Positions 51,868 to 62,364 of a stretch of 64,000 bases of DNA are shown here, piece after piece. The translations under genes were made by a program, and so were the position numbers. The notes beneath the pieces were generated by a model. It made no database searches, was not told the origin of the DNA, and saw only the letters and a list, made by a program, of their open reading frames with translations. Source of the DNA: Microvirga terrae (GTDB lineage Bacteria; Pseudomonadota; Alphaproteobacteria; Rhizobiales; Beijerinckiaceae); contig NZ_CP102847.1 of NCBI RefSeq assembly GCF_013307435.2, forward strand, positions 1-64,000, written 5' to 3'. Numbering within the stretch: the stretch's first letter is position 1; each line of letters starts with the position of its first letter.

Positions 51868-54800
51868 CCGTGTATGCCGACCTGCAGGTCACGACGCATT
51901 TCTCGTTCCTGCGTGGAGCGTCGAGCCCGGGCGAAATGTTCGAGCAGGCGAAGCTGCTCGGGATCACGGCTTTGGGCATCACCGACCGCAATTCGTTGGC
52001 TGGGATCGTTCGCGCCTATGAGGCCTCGAAGGCAACGGGCGTGCGCCTGGTCGTCGGGTGCCGGCTTGATCTCACCGACGGCACATCGCTTCTCGTCTAC
52101 CCCATAGACCGCCCGGCCTATTCACGCCTGTGCCGGTTGCTGAGCATCGGCAAGAGCCGCGGCGGAAAAGGCAAATGTTTTCTCACCTGGGATGATGTCG
52201 TCCAATGGAACGAAGGCCTTCTCGCGATCCTGCTTGGCGACGACGTCAACGACATCCTCAAAGTGAACCTGCTGCGTCTCAAGACGACGTTTGGCAATCG
52301 CGCCTACATGGCTCTGATCCGGCGTTTTGCTCCGAACGAACACCTCAGGCTCCATTACGTGGAGGAAGCCGCATGGGCTGCAGGTGTGCCGACGGTGGCG
52401 CTCGGCGACATCCTCTACCACCATCCCGACCGGCGTCGGCTCCAGGACGTGGTCACCTGCATCCGGGAAGGCTGCACGATCGACACGGCCGGCTATCGCC
52501 TGGAACGGAATTCGGACCGGCACCTCAAGGATCCCGCCGAGATGCGGCGTCTCTTCGAGCGGCATCCGGAGGCTTTCCGCCGGATCCAGGAGGTGCTGGA
52601 TCGCTGCAGGTTTTCTCTCGACGAGTTGCGGTATCAGTACCCATCTGAGACGGATCCCGGTGAAACTGCTCAGGAGAAACTGGAGCGCCTGACCTGGGAG
52701 GGAGCCAACCGCCGCTACCCGGATGGCGTTCCGGACCCAGTTGCCGGAACGCTCCGGCACGAGCTCCACCTCATCGAGAGGCTGGAATACGCCCCGTATT
52801 TCCTGACTGTGAACGCGATCGTCCAGTTTGCCCGAAGCCGGGGCATCCTGTGCCAGGGGCGAGGCTCGGCCGCCAACTCCGCAGTTTGCTATGTGCTCGG
52901 CATCACCGCCATCAATCCGACGGAACACGACCTCCTGTTCGAGCGCTTCGTCTCCGAGGAAAGGCGCGAGCCGCCGGACATTGATGTCGACTTCGAACAC
53001 GAGCGGCGCGAGGAAGTGATCCAATGGATCTATGACACCTATGGCCGCCACAGGGCTGCCCTGACCGGGGTGGTGATCTGCTATCGTGCCCGAGGAGCCG
53101 TGCGTGAGGTCGGCAAGGTCATGGGCCTGCCCGAGGACGTGACCGCGAGCCTCGCCGGTCTTGTCTGGGGTTGGGGCAGGGACGGCGTATCGGAGAAAGA
53201 GGCGCAGGAGCTCAACCTCAATCTCAGCGATCCGCGGCTTCGGATGACGCTCGAGTTAGCCTCCGAGCTGATCGGAGCGCCCCGGCACCTCTCCCAACAT
53301 CCGGGCGGATTCGTTCTGACCCATGAGCGCCTTGACGACCTGGTGCCGATCGAACCGGCTGCCATGGAAAATCGTCAGGTGATCGAGTGGGACAAGAACG
53401 ATATCGACACCCTGAAATTCATGAAGGTCGATGTTCTCGGTCTCGGCATGCTCGGCTGCATGCGTCGCGCCTTCGATCTCCTGCGTGAGCACAAGGGCGA
53501 AAACCGGGACATCGCGACAATCCCGATGAATGACCGGAAAACCTACGCCATGATCCAGCGGGCGGATACGGTCGGCGTGTTCCAGATCGAAAGCCGGGCC
53601 CAGATGGCTATGCTGCCGCGGATCAAGCCGGACAAGTTCTATGACCTCGTCATTCAGGTGGCGATCGTTAGGCCAGGTCCGATCCAGGGCGACATGGTGC
53701 ACCCTTATCTGCGCCGGAGGGAGAAACGGGAGACGCCGGAGTACCCCCGACCCGAGCTCAAGCGGGTTTTGGAAAAGACGCTCGGCGTACCGCTGTTCCA
53801 GGAGCAGGCGATGCGGGTGGCCATCGAATGCGCCGGGTTCACACCATCCGAGGCCGACCAGCTCAGGCGCGCCATGGCGACCTTTAAGCTGACCGCCGGC
53901 GTGACCAAGTTCCGGGACAAGCTCGTCCGGGGTATGACAGCCCGGGGCTACGATGCCGAGTTCGCCGAGAGGACATTCAAGCAGCTCGAGGGCTTTGGCT
54001 CCTATGGCTTCCCGGAAAGCCATGCAGCGTCATTCGCCAAGATCGCCTACGCCTCGTCCTGGATGAAGTGCCACAATCCGGACGTGTTCTGCTGTGCCAT
54101 CCTGAACTCGCAGCCCATGGGCTTCTATGCGCCCGCTCAGCTGGTGCGGGACGCTCAAAACCATGGAGTGGAGATCCGGCCGCTTGACGTCAACCATTCA
54201 CGATGGGAGTGCACCCTGGAGCCGATGGGTAACCCACGCCGCTTTGCCGTTCGGCTCGGCTTCTGCTTGGTGCGCGGCCTCGCGAATGCGGACGGCGGCA
54301 TGATCTCGATCGCCCGGGGGGATGAGCCGTACACGTCGATCGAGGACCTCTGGCGCAGAGCCGGAATATCCGTCTCTTCCCTTGAGCGTCTGGCCAAAGC
54401 GGACGCCTTCGGATCGCTGACGATCAGCCGCCGCGACGCTCTTTGGGAAATCAAGGGATTGTCCGATGAGCCGTTGCCACTTTTTGCAGCGGCAGACAAA
54501 CGCGACAACCAGATCCGGCCGGAAGGGCACGAGCCAAAGGTCGACCTCACGCCAATGACCGAAGGCCGGGAGGTCGTGGAGGATTACCGGTCGAAGGGCC
54601 TGACGCTCCGGCAGCATCCGCTGGCCTTCCTGCGGGCTGAGCTTACGGCCCGAAAAATTCGCAGCTGCGCTGACCTGAGACAGGTCCGGGACGGCCGCAG
54701 GGTGGCTGTGGCAGGCCTTGTTCTAGTGCGGCAGAAACCGGGGTCAGCCAAGGGCGTGATGTTCATGACGATCGAGGATGAAACCGATGTGGCCAACGTC

Positions 54801-55118
54801 ATTGTCTGGCCGAACCTGTTCGAGAAACATCGCCGCCTGATCCTGTCCTCGAGCATGGTCGGCATCAGAGGACGTTACCAGCGCGAGGGTGGGGTGACCC
54901 ACCTGATTGCCGAAAATCTGGTTGATCTCTCGGACCTGCTACGCAGCGTCAGCGAGCGCGATAGTTTCGCTATGCGGCATGGGCGGGGCGACGAGGCGAA
55001 GATCGGGACGCGTGACCGACTACGCGAGGGGGCGAAAGAAGTCCCGCAAGCCGCGGTTGATATCGCTCATTCGGGAGATGACGGCGGGTTGCGGTTCAAG
55101 GCGCGGCACTTTCACTAG
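51864..55118 (+). CDS. dnaE2: Error-prone DNA polymerase DnaE2
   Basis: A 1084-aa C-family polymerase. The PHP domain ([21 protein letters not shown]) lies at the N-terminus; the palm aspartates are in [15 protein letters not shown] and the fingers region carries [18 protein letters not shown]. An OB-fold ([17 protein letters not shown]) is near the C-terminus. It is translation-coupled to imuB and forms the SOS mutasome. The length and order are standard; nothing is broken. Confidence 0.95.
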   Translation: MTVYADLQVTTHFSFLRGASSPGEMFEQAKLLGITALGITDRNSLAGIVRAYEASKATGVRLVVGCRLDLTDGTSLLVYPIDRPAYSRLCRLLSIGKSRGGKGKCFLTWDDVVQWNEGLLAILLGDDVNDILKVNLLRLKTTFGNRAYMALIRRFAPNEHLRLHYVEEAAWAAGVPTVALGDILYHHPDRRRLQDVVTCIREGCTIDTAGYRLERNSDRHLKDPAEMRRLFERHPEAFRRIQEVLDRCRFSLDELRYQYPSETDPGETAQEKLERLTWEGANRRYPDGVPDPVAGTLRHELHLIERLEYAPYFLTVNAIVQFARSRGILCQGRGSAANSAVCYVLGITAINPTEHDLLFERFVSEERREPPDIDVDFEHERREEVIQWIYDTYGRHRAALTGVVICYRARGAVREVGKVMGLPEDVTASLAGLVWGWGRDGVSEKEAQELNLNLSDPRLRMTLELASELIGAPRHLSQHPGGFVLTHERLDDLVPIEPAAMENRQVIEWDKNDIDTLKFMKVDVLGLGMLGCMRRAFDLLREHKGENRDIATIPMNDRKTYAMIQRADTVGVFQIESRAQMAMLPRIKPDKFYDLVIQVAIVRPGPIQGDMVHPYLRRREKRETPEYPRPELKRVLEKTLGVPLFQEQAMRVAIECAGFTPSEADQLRRAMATFKLTAGVTKFRDKLVRGMTARGYDAEFAERTFKQLEGFGSYGFPESHAASFAKIAYASSWMKCHNPDVFCCAILNSQPMGFYAPAQLVRDAQNHGVEIRPLDVNHSRWECTLEPMGNPRRFAVRLGFCLVRGLANADGGMISIARGDEPYTSIEDLWRRAGISVSSLERLAKADAFGSLTISRRDALWEIKGLSDEPLPLFAAADKRDNQIRPEGHEPKVDLTPMTEGREVVEDYRSKGLTLRQHPLAFLRAELTARKIRSCADLRQVRDGRRVAVAGLVLVRQKPGSAKGVMFMTIEDETDVANVIVWPNLFEKHRRLILSSSMVGIRGRYQREGGVTHLIAENLVDLSDLLRSVSERDSFAMRHGRGDEAKIGTRDRLREGAKEVPQAAVDIAHSGDDGGLRFKARHFH

Positions 55119-55384
55119 ATCATCGAAAGGATTCTTCGCGGAGCAGGCCCGCCTTAAAGCGCTAACGAGTGTGATTTCGATCGCTGTCATACGATAGAAG
55201 ACGCGATAGAAAACGAGAGATAATAAAGCTGAAACCTAAGAAAAAGAAAGCTCGATGTCGTTTATAGTTTGTGGCAAGGGCCACGCACCCCGATTCTATT
55301 CCCGACACCCGATTCAGAAGGCAAGATCACGACGAGAACTCTCCAAGGTCGACAGTATTCATTGACTTGGACGCCGTCAGCTTT

Positions 55385-55738
55385 TCAGTTGTATCCTCTG
55401 AGCCCCAGTTTGCTTTTGACCCAGGAATCCGTGCCCGCGTAGACGTCCGAGATTGATTGGCCGGGATATCGGCGGCACAGGTACACCAGGAAAGCATCAT
55501 GACCGTCGTCCGTGTGCTCATGAAGCCACGCCCAGAGATCATCCCAGCGGTCATCTTCACCCAGCACGCCTTCGGGCTCCAGCTCTGGAGGCGGGTCCTT
55601 ATAGCCTGACCGGGCAGCGACCTCCTCGATATGCAATGCCTCTTCGGGCGTGAGTTCCCAATAGTGCTCAAGTGTCGGCATAACCCGGCCTATAAGGCCA
55701 TTGTAGTGAGTGCCTGTTTTTCGCCACTTCAATGCCAT
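55385..55738 (-). CDS. Hypothetical protein
   Basis: A 117-aa acidic protein; the strong GAGGAGGAG before ATG 55738 decides the start (MALKWRKTGTHY). WELTPEEALHIEEVAARSG and EDDRWDDLWAWLHEHTDDGHDAF give it a tryptophan- and acid-rich middle. No family is recognised. It is convergent with dnaE2 at a distance of 266 bp; that gap holds AT-rich sequence near 55200-55250 and no gene. Confidence 0.55.
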   Translation of the reverse strand: MALKWRKTGTHYNGLIGRVMPTLEHYWELTPEEALHIEEVAARSGYKDPPPELEPEGVLGEDDRWDDLWAWLHEHTDDGHDAFLVYLCRRYPGQSISDVYAGTDSWVKSKLGLRGYN

Positions 55739-56125
55739 GTCGCTCCTCCTCAGCAGGCAAGATAACCCGATCTGATGCAAGAATCCTGCCGCCGAGCCAA
55801 ACTACGGGCGTGGCTGCCACTAAAACGACTGCATCGACCTCCCAGGTGATCCTGGTCGCGTGGCAGACGGCGCAAGGCAAATCCTTAAACTTCCGGGACG
55901 ATCACTTCCAAGCTGCAACCGAAGTAAGTCCGAAGTAGATTCCCAACCATTCCACCGCTGAGTGCCCAACCGCCCTGTCGCCGATTACACTCTAAAGGGT
56001 CCTTTTGTGTAACAAAGATACATCCAATGCCTGTATTACGGAAGACGGTTGATTCACCCGCCCCAAGTGGTACGTGGACGGATGATCAGAGAGGGGAGCC
56101 CTCAAAAAACCGTGGAAGCACTCGC
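55739..56125. other. Intergenic region
   Basis: No supported gene in 387 bp. The frame of the next protein is open from ATG 56027, so the first hundred bases before 56126 may be coding. Confidence 0.4.
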
Positions 56126-56434
56126 ATGACCGTCCGAAGCCCGCTTGCTGCATTGGTCTCACGCATTCTGCCGCACGCTCCCGCCGCTCGGCTGTCGCGT
56201 AAGACGGGTGTACGACTTCGTGGCGTGCATTACTGGCTGACTGGCGAGAATGAGCCGCCAGCAGAGATCACGGACTGGATCGACGGGCAGATCCAAGCGG
56301 TCGAACGATTTCCACTCGCTGCAAGGCTTGATGTTCTCATTGAGGAAGCAAAGAAGGCCGGGATCGACGACGAAGTCATCGCATCGTGGCTGGCCCTTGC
56401 ACATGAGTCTCTCGTCAAACGACCGCCTGAATGA
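56126..56434 (+). CDS. Hypothetical protein with HTH-like segment
   Basis: A 102-aa protein. ARLSRKTGVRLRGVHYWLTGE resembles the recognition part of a Cro/XRE-like helix-turn-helix, followed by a helical tail (LDVLIEEAKKAGIDDEV). ATG 56126 has GGAAG upstream; an upstream ATG at 56027 would add 33 residues of unlikely sequence. It could regulate the AAA+ gene that follows at 56565. Confidence 0.5.
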   Translation: MTVRSPLAALVSRILPHAPAARLSRKTGVRLRGVHYWLTGENEPPAEITDWIDGQIQAVERFPLAARLDVLIEEAKKAGIDDEVIASWLALAHESLVKRPPE

Positions 56435-56564
56435 AGGATTGGTCAGTTAATCCTGTGGAGTACGTGCACTGATACGTGCCCTGCGGTCCAAGCTATGTTA
56501 AAGCTATCCTCTGTAGCGGCCTTGCCATTTGGGCGAGGCTGTTTCGCTATTGAGGGTGAAGCAT

Positions 56565-58235
56565 ATGTCCCGTTTTCAGGGTCGGCTGCAGGCTAGCGGC
56601 CGAATTTCCGATTCCGCCGATCCAACAGAGACCTATTTTCAGCTGTGCGAGTTCAGAGATCTCGCGAGGGGCGGCTGGCTCATCGACACAAGCGCACTGT
56701 ATGCGACTATGGCCTTTTGCAGCGGCGATGTTGTCGTCGACGCACGCTTGTACGCTCAAGACGTCATGAGTCATCTCCCGAGCGAGGCACTGAAGGCCGC
56801 AGCAAATCAAGTCATCGAACAGCCAACTCCAGTAAATGTGCGGTCTTTCGCAAACCAATGCCGTGCATACCTCTTCACCGCGGCAGAGACGGCCGATCGC
56901 AATGACCTTGCTGTCGTCCGAGATGCCATGCAGCGTGCTGACTTGTACTCAGCTGCATTCGAACATGTCGGAGCGTGCGAGAGCGCGGCCGGCCACGCTT
57001 ACGATTATGCGTTTCGGCAGCGTAACCCTATTCTAATCGCCCGATGTGTCGCGGTCGCTTTAGGTCTGCTTGATCAAGCGCAAACCATTTCGGCTGGTAA
57101 TCGACCGATCCTATCGATGACGCACGGCGACTGGCTGCGGAGGGCGATTTCCCGATTGCAGTATGCATCGAACGCGCTCGACGAGCACGTCGAAGCGGCG
57201 AAGGCATTTTCGTTAAAGCAGGACGAGACCGACCCAGTCTCTGATCTGCTGTCCGACATTCCAGATGTGGCAGCTGACGCGGACAATTCTGAGCTGCAGG
57301 TGGACTTGGATGCCCTCCTACACGCGGCGACGGCCAGCCGTCCAATGATCGAGCAGCAGTCATTGCCGACGGTCATGGTGTTGCAGTCGCTCAGCCATCT
57401 GCCGGAGCAAAAGTCGACCACCTCGCCGAATCCGAGGCTTGAGTTTGCGCCAATTGCAGGCGTGTACATGACGCTCGCAGAGACGCCAGATCTGCAAGCG
57501 GCATCGAGGGAGCTTGTTGCAGAGATGCCGTGGGCGGAGGACGTCATCACGAGCGTCTTGTTGGATTCTGTGGGCTCGGCGGTAAGCCGTGTCCGAACTA
57601 CCCTTCTGGTCGGCGAGCCTGGCTCAGGAAAGACTAGGCTTGCCAGGAGAATTGGCGAGGTCCTCGGCATGCAGCCGACGATCGTTCCGGCCGCCGGAGC
57701 TGCTGATGCGAGTTTTGGCGGGACAAACCGACAATGGAGTACATCAAGGGCCTCCGTCCCGCTTCAGACTATCCGCCGAACAGGCATCGCGAATCCTCTG
57801 GTTATCATTGATGAGATCGAGAAGGCTGGGGACGGGAAGCACAATGGCAACATGCTGGACGTCTTGCTCCCTTTTTTGGAGATCGAGAGCGCGAAGCGGT
57901 ATCATGATCCATACCTCGAGTGTGCAGTCGATTTGTCGATGATCGGCTATATTTCGACAAGCAACTCGAGATCTACGATCCCTGGTCCTCTGCTCGATCG
58001 ACTGCGGGTACTTGAGGTCCCGCAGCCCCGGAAGCAAGACCTGAAGATCGTAGCTCGGACAATCCTGAGCGAGATCCGGCAGGAGAGGCGAGAGGACGAG
58101 ATTTGGACACCAGATCTCGACGGCGATGAGATCGATCTCCTGGCCAAGCAATGGCGCGGCGGCTCGCTGCGGCCGTTGCGGCGAATGATCGAGGTCATTC
58201 TCAGCGGTCGCATGACGCTCGCACCGCGTCACTAA
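56565..58235 (+). CDS. AAA+ ATPase, Lon-type
   Basis: A 556-aa protein. The N-terminal 330 residues are helical and unrecognised. The AAA+ module has Walker A GEPGSGKT at about 349-356, Walker B LVIIDEIEKAG at about 410-420, and a sensor-like TSNSRSTIPGPLLDRLRV. FGGTNRQWSTSRAS resembles the segment after Walker A in Lon-type ATPases, but no protease domain follows. ATG 56565 is preferred to the start at 56529. It is followed after 54 bp by the metallophosphoesterase; the pair may be an operon. Confidence 0.75.
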   Translation: MSRFQGRLQASGRISDSADPTETYFQLCEFRDLARGGWLIDTSALYATMAFCSGDVVVDARLYAQDVMSHLPSEALKAAANQVIEQPTPVNVRSFANQCRAYLFTAAETADRNDLAVVRDAMQRADLYSAAFEHVGACESAAGHAYDYAFRQRNPILIARCVAVALGLLDQAQTISAGNRPILSMTHGDWLRRAISRLQYASNALDEHVEAAKAFSLKQDETDPVSDLLSDIPDVAADADNSELQVDLDALLHAATASRPMIEQQSLPTVMVLQSLSHLPEQKSTTSPNPRLEFAPIAGVYMTLAETPDLQAASRELVAEMPWAEDVITSVLLDSVGSAVSRVRTTLLVGEPGSGKTRLARRIGEVLGMQPTIVPAAGAADASFGGTNRQWSTSRASVPLQTIRRTGIANPLVIIDEIEKAGDGKHNGNMLDVLLPFLEIESAKRYHDPYLECAVDLSMIGYISTSNSRSTIPGPLLDRLRVLEVPQPRKQDLKIVARTILSEIRQERREDEIWTPDLDGDEIDLLAKQWRGGSLRPLRRMIEVILSGRMTLAPRH

Positions 58236-58289
58236 CTCCGCTCGATTCTTGCATCCTTCCAATTCATCCTCTTCAGAGGAGCATGACTC

Positions 58290-59126
58290 ATGCGTATCTG
58301 GTTTCTGTCCGATCTCCATCACCATAGCTCATGGCCCTTCGCTGCTCCGGCCATCGCTCCTGCTTGCGATGTCATCGTCATTGCTGGAGACAGCGGAGAA
58401 GAGATGAGCCGCAAGGCCCTCCCGTGGACTGCCGAGGTCTTTGGCCGCTACGGCAAGCCCATTCTCTACGTGCCGGGAAATCATGATTTTTATGGTGCCA
58501 ACCTGGCATTCGAAATCCGGAAGGCGCAGCTGGTCGCCGAGCACCACAAGATCACCTTGCTTGCCCAGGGCGAAACGGTGGTCCTCGGCGGCGTACGCTT
58601 TGTCGGCGCGACTTTATGGACCGACTTCGATCTCGGCGGATATGGACACATCAGCGAGCTCGAGGCCATGAAGAATATGAATGATCACCGTTACATTAGG
58701 TTTGGTAGCTCATATTCGAAGGTGCGGCCGAAGGACCTGATCGATATCCACTACGCCCATAGAGCCAGGATCGAGCAGGTCTTGGCGACGCCGTTCGATG
58801 GGCCGACGGTAGTCGTCACGCATCATGCGCCTTTGGAGCGCTCACTCCAGAAGGGTTATCAGGAGGGACCATTGGATGCGGCTTATGCGAGTGATTTATC
58901 GTTGCTGATTGAGATGTACCAGCCGGAGATATGGCTGCATGGGCATGTGCACGTCAGTCATAATTACATCCATGATAACACCTGTGTCCGGAGCAACCCT
59001 CGCGGTTACCTCATGGGAGCCCAAATGGCGGGCCGCGGGAGGACTTGGCCCGAAAATCCGAACTTCGACCCGACACTCGTCATCGAAGTGGAGCCGCGGC
59101 CGAAGCCGATCTTACAACCCACATGA
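58290..59126 (+). CDS. Calcineurin-like metallophosphoesterase
   Basis: A 278-aa protein with all metal motifs: SDLHHHS (D-x-H), IAGDSGEE (GD), PGNHDFYG (GNHD), VVTHHAPL (H) and WLHGHVHVS (GHxH). It is a cytosolic phosphodiesterase or phosphatase of unknown substrate. It lies directly behind the AAA+ gene on the same strand with AGAGGAGC before ATG 58290. Confidence 0.88.
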   Translation: MRIWFLSDLHHHSSWPFAAPAIAPACDVIVIAGDSGEEMSRKALPWTAEVFGRYGKPILYVPGNHDFYGANLAFEIRKAQLVAEHHKITLLAQGETVVLGGVRFVGATLWTDFDLGGYGHISELEAMKNMNDHRYIRFGSSYSKVRPKDLIDIHYAHRARIEQVLATPFDGPTVVVTHHAPLERSLQKGYQEGPLDAAYASDLSLLIEMYQPEIWLHGHVHVSHNYIHDNTCVRSNPRGYLMGAQMAGRGRTWPENPNFDPTLVIEVEPRPKPILQPT

Positions 59127-59380
59127 GAGATGAAGCCGCTTCGGTATCTACCTACAGTAGGTACATTGCGGCCTGAAATTTCTGGAACGCGCTTTGAGCC
59201 TCTTGTAGCGACTTAAGTCACTGGGTAGGCCAACACACCACCCATGCTGTTTTGGAGCCCCTGTAGGCCGTCCTGGACGGTCGCTCCCGACGCCCGCGTC
59301 AACCAAAATGGGGTTGCGGCGAGGTTTTCGGCAAATGCGGGAGAAATCAGTGCTCGTCTTGATATGGGCAGGCACAAATA

Positions 59381-59842
59381 TTGGAGCCCGCGTCGTCGGT
59401 CGCAACCACGACCACTACCAAGAAAGCCCAGGCCCGCAAAGCCGCAGCGCCCAAATCGACTGCAAAGACGGCGGCAAAGGCAGCGAAGGCCGGCACCAAG
59501 GCAGCAGCTCCCAAGGTTCCTGCAAAGGCGTCGAAGAAGACCGTGAAGGCTACCGCCAGCTCCAACGGAATCCTGACGCTGCGGAACATCGCCGACACGC
59601 TCTCAGAGGCGCATGAGCTGCCGAAGCGTCAGGCGAACGAGATGCTGACCCAGGTGGTAGAGATCATTGCGAAGAGCCTGAAGAAGGGCGACAAGATTCG
59701 CCTGAGCGGCCTTGGTATTCTGCAGGTGCGCAAGCGCGCCGCCCGTACGGGTCGCAACCCGCAGACGGGCGAGCCGATCAAGATCAAAGCCTCCAAGAAG
59801 ATCGCCTTCCGACCCGCCAAGGAGCTCAAGGAAGCCGTTTAA
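59381..59842 (+). CDS. HU-family DNA-binding protein with histone H1-like tail
   Basis: A 153-aa protein. Residues 1-60 are a Lys/Ala-rich tail (KKAQARKAAAPKSTAKTAAK, then AAKAGTKAAAPKVPAK) like histone H1; residues 62-153 are an HU/IHF fold (LRNIADTLSEAHELPKRQAN, GLGILQVRKRAARTGRNPQTG). HU alone is about 90 residues, so this is the extended form seen in some bacteria. The start at TTG 59381 is uncertain; no good ATG exists. The tail probably adds nonspecific DNA binding and nucleoid compaction. Confidence 0.85.
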   Translation: MEPASSVATTTTTKKAQARKAAAPKSTAKTAAKAAKAGTKAAAPKVPAKASKKTVKATASSNGILTLRNIADTLSEAHELPKRQANEMLTQVVEIIAKSLKKGDKIRLSGLGILQVRKRAARTGRNPQTGEPIKIKASKKIAFRPAKELKEAV

Positions 59843-60163
59843 CCGAGCACTGTAGCGGGGTGGCTGAGTCCAGGCCCACCTCGTCAGGAACTCGGCGAGA
59901 TGGGCGTACCGCTCCATGAGGAGAAAACTCAGGAGTGGTTGACATACAGAAAGATCCTACAGCTGTTCCATAAGACTTGTTGCCGGCCACAAGTCTTGAA
60001 GCCGCAAAGGTAGAATGTCCCTATTCTGTAAAAAAATATCATTACAATTTAGTAAGCGCGCTGGTGCTATAGAGCCCTTTACGAGAGCGCCGGTACCAAT
60101 GAATCCTGCCTCGGGTTAGAATCCAGCTTCTCAGTCAGACGAGAGAAAACCGAGGGAACGGCA
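59843..60163. other. Intergenic region before the binding protein
   Basis: No gene seen. TTGACA at 59939-59944 has no clear -10 partner. AT-rich sequence at 60025-60055 may belong to the promoter of the amino-acid binding protein. Confidence 0.35.
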
Positions 60164-61009
60164 ATGACTATCATGAGGAGCTTCGCGTTGGCTGCGATCG
60201 TTGCCACTGTGGCAGGTGGTGTGACTGCTGCACAGGACAGAGTCATCAAGATCGCGACGGAAGGCGCCTATGCCCCGTGGAATTTCACCGGCGCGGGCGG
60301 CAAGCTCGAAGGCTTCGACATTGATCTCGCCAACGAACTTTGCCGCCGCATCAAAGTAAAGTGCGAGATTGTGGCCCAGGACTGGGACGGGATCATCCCC
60401 GCTCTTCAGGCGAAAAAATACGATGCCATCATGGCCGGCATGAGCATCACCGACGACCGCAAGCAGGTCATCGATTTCGCTGGCCCCTATGCCGACTCGC
60501 CGAACGGCTTCCTGGTGGCGAAGGACTCGCCACTCGCCAAGATGCCGGGAACGGGGCAAACCTATAATCTGGTAAGTCAGCAAGCGGAGGCCGAGAAGGC
60601 AATTGAGGCGACGAAGCCGTTGCTCAAGGGCAAGACGATCGGCGTGCAGGTTTCCACGACCCATCCAGTCTTCGCCGAGAAGTATCTAAAGGGGATAGCT
60701 GAGATCCGGGAGTACAAGACCACCGAGGCACACGACCTCGATCTTCTGGCCGGCCGCATAGATGCGGTGCTGGCGGACGCCACTGCGATTATCGGCACCC
60801 TCGGTAAGCCGGAATTCAAGGACTACGCCCTCGTCGGGCCTGCTGTCACCGGTGGCATTCAGGGCGACGGGGTCGGCATTGGTCTGCGCAAGGAGGACGC
60901 CGAGTTAAAGCAGAAGCTCAATGAGGCAATCAACGCGGCCACTCAGGACGGCACCATCCAGAACCTCTCGATGAAGTGGTTCAAGATCGACATTGCTCCG
61001 AAAACCTGA
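60164..61009 (+). CDS. Periplasmic amino-acid-binding protein of an ABC transporter
   Basis: A 281-aa type II substrate-binding protein with a signal peptide (cleavage predicted after VTAAQ). IATEGAYAPWNFTGAGGKLEGFD, DWDGIIPALQAKKYDAIMAGM and VGIGLRKEDAELKQKLNEAI match the lysine/arginine/ornithine- and opine-binding group. No permease or ATPase gene is adjacent. It is convergent with the amino-acid catabolism genes at 61095-64000, so a cationic or non-standard amino acid may be the substrate (inference). Confidence 0.9.
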   Translation: MTIMRSFALAAIVATVAGGVTAAQDRVIKIATEGAYAPWNFTGAGGKLEGFDIDLANELCRRIKVKCEIVAQDWDGIIPALQAKKYDAIMAGMSITDDRKQVIDFAGPYADSPNGFLVAKDSPLAKMPGTGQTYNLVSQQAEAEKAIEATKPLLKGKTIGVQVSTTHPVFAEKYLKGIAEIREYKTTEAHDLDLLAGRIDAVLADATAIIGTLGKPEFKDYALVGPAVTGGIQGDGVGIGLRKEDAELKQKLNEAINAATQDGTIQNLSMKWFKIDIAPKT

Positions 61010-61094
61010 GGATAGCAGCGCGATACACACTCATCGGCTCAACTACACACGCCAATGACGCGGCCTCAGCTTACGCCGTGTTCAGCCATGGGGC

Positions 61095-62360
61095 TCAGGA
61101 CATGAAGCGATCAATAGAATAGGGCTTTGGGTCAGTGAACGTTTCCCGGTCAGTCATCATCTCAGCCAGTAAACGCCCGGTAACCGGTCCAAGGGTCAGG
61201 CCATGATGATTGTGGCCAAAGGCGCACCATAGCCCTTTGTGCTTTGGAGCAGCACCAATGACGGGACGCATATCAGGCAGACAGGGGCGGGCTCCCATCC
61301 ACGGCTGCGGATCAATCCGATCCTTAAGAGGAAAAATTTCGCGCGCCAGGGGCTCAGTTCGTTCCAACTGCAGGGGAGTTTGTACGGAGTCTCGGTGGGC
61401 AAACTCGACACCCGTGGTCAGGCGGATACCGCGCGTCATTGGCGCCAAAAGAAACCCGCCGTCCACGTCGACCACAGGATGGTGGAGGACAGCATCGGCC
61501 TGTGGTCGGAGATGTACGTGGTATCCGCGTTTGACGACCAGCGGAACGCGATAGCCTAGAGGACGCAGGACCGTGTCGGACCATGGTCCGAGAGCAATTA
61601 CGACGTCGTGGGCGCGGACTACGCTATCCCGGCTGCGGACTGTCCATTCGATACCGTCCTGCCGGAGCGTGCGGGCCTCACCTTGAACGAAACGGCCGCC
61701 GCGCTGCTGAAACAGGTCAGCGTATCCTTTTACGAGACCGCCGGGGTCGGGAACCGTCGCCGGATCCCGCCAATGAATTCCACCAATGAGGGTCTCGGAT
61801 GTGTGAGGCTCGCGCTGACGAAGGCTCTTGCCGTCGAGGATATCGAAATGCAATCCATAAGGCTCAAGAACCGCTGCATGCTTCGCTGCGTGGTCGAGAG
61901 ACTTCCGACTGCGGAATGCCTCGATCCAGCCCGTCCGGCGCAATTGCCCCAGAAGCCCGGCTTCTGCCATGAGGAGTTCATGCTCTGAAACTGACCGCTC
62001 GATGAGAGGCAGCATGTCGGCCGCTGCCTTTTTCAAGGATCCGGGGGCGGATTCGCGCCAGAATTGCCAGAGCCAAGGGAGGATCCGAGGCAGGAAGCGC
62101 CAGTCGGAACGGACATCTGCGGAGCGGTTCAGGGCATAGCGGAGGACGGTCCTGAGATCGCGGGGGAACCCGTAGGGGATGACGCTCGACCGTTCGATCA
62201 GCCCAGCGTTGCCGTGGCTCGTTTCCTCACCCGCGCCGCGTCGGTCAATCAGAATGACATTGCGCCCCCGCATCTGAAGATGCAGGGCGGCGGAGACGCC
62301 CACGATGCCGGCTCCCAGCACGATGACATCGGCGCGGATTTCAGGATGCGGCTGTGTCAT
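61095..62360 (-). CDS. FAD-dependent D-amino-acid dehydrogenase-like oxidoreductase
   Basis: A 421-aa DadA-type flavoprotein: the N-terminal FAD motif VIVLGAGIVGVSAALHL, the GXG segment HGNAGLIERS and the C-terminal signature FGHNHHGLTLGPVTGRLLAE. It deaminates amino acids to keto acids, passing electrons to the respiratory chain. It starts 4 nt after the ornithine-cyclodeaminase-like stop, so it is in the same operon. Confidence 0.88.
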   Translation of the reverse strand: MTQPHPEIRADVIVLGAGIVGVSAALHLQMRGRNVILIDRRGAGEETSHGNAGLIERSSVIPYGFPRDLRTVLRYALNRSADVRSDWRFLPRILPWLWQFWRESAPGSLKKAAADMLPLIERSVSEHELLMAEAGLLGQLRRTGWIEAFRSRKSLDHAAKHAAVLEPYGLHFDILDGKSLRQREPHTSETLIGGIHWRDPATVPDPGGLVKGYADLFQQRGGRFVQGEARTLRQDGIEWTVRSRDSVVRAHDVVIALGPWSDTVLRPLGYRVPLVVKRGYHVHLRPQADAVLHHPVVDVDGGFLLAPMTRGIRLTTGVEFAHRDSVQTPLQLERTEPLAREIFPLKDRIDPQPWMGARPCLPDMRPVIGAAPKHKGLWCAFGHNHHGLTLGPVTGRLLAEMMTDRETFTDPKPYSIDRFMS

Positions 62361-62364
62361 CGGC

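Noticed and set aside
52122..53051. 309-codon minus-strand frame inside dnaE2
   Set aside because: Antisense to a conserved polymerase; no family likeness.
59939..59970. Sigma-70 promoter starting at TTGACA 59939
   Set aside because: No acceptable -10 hexamer at 16-18 bases.
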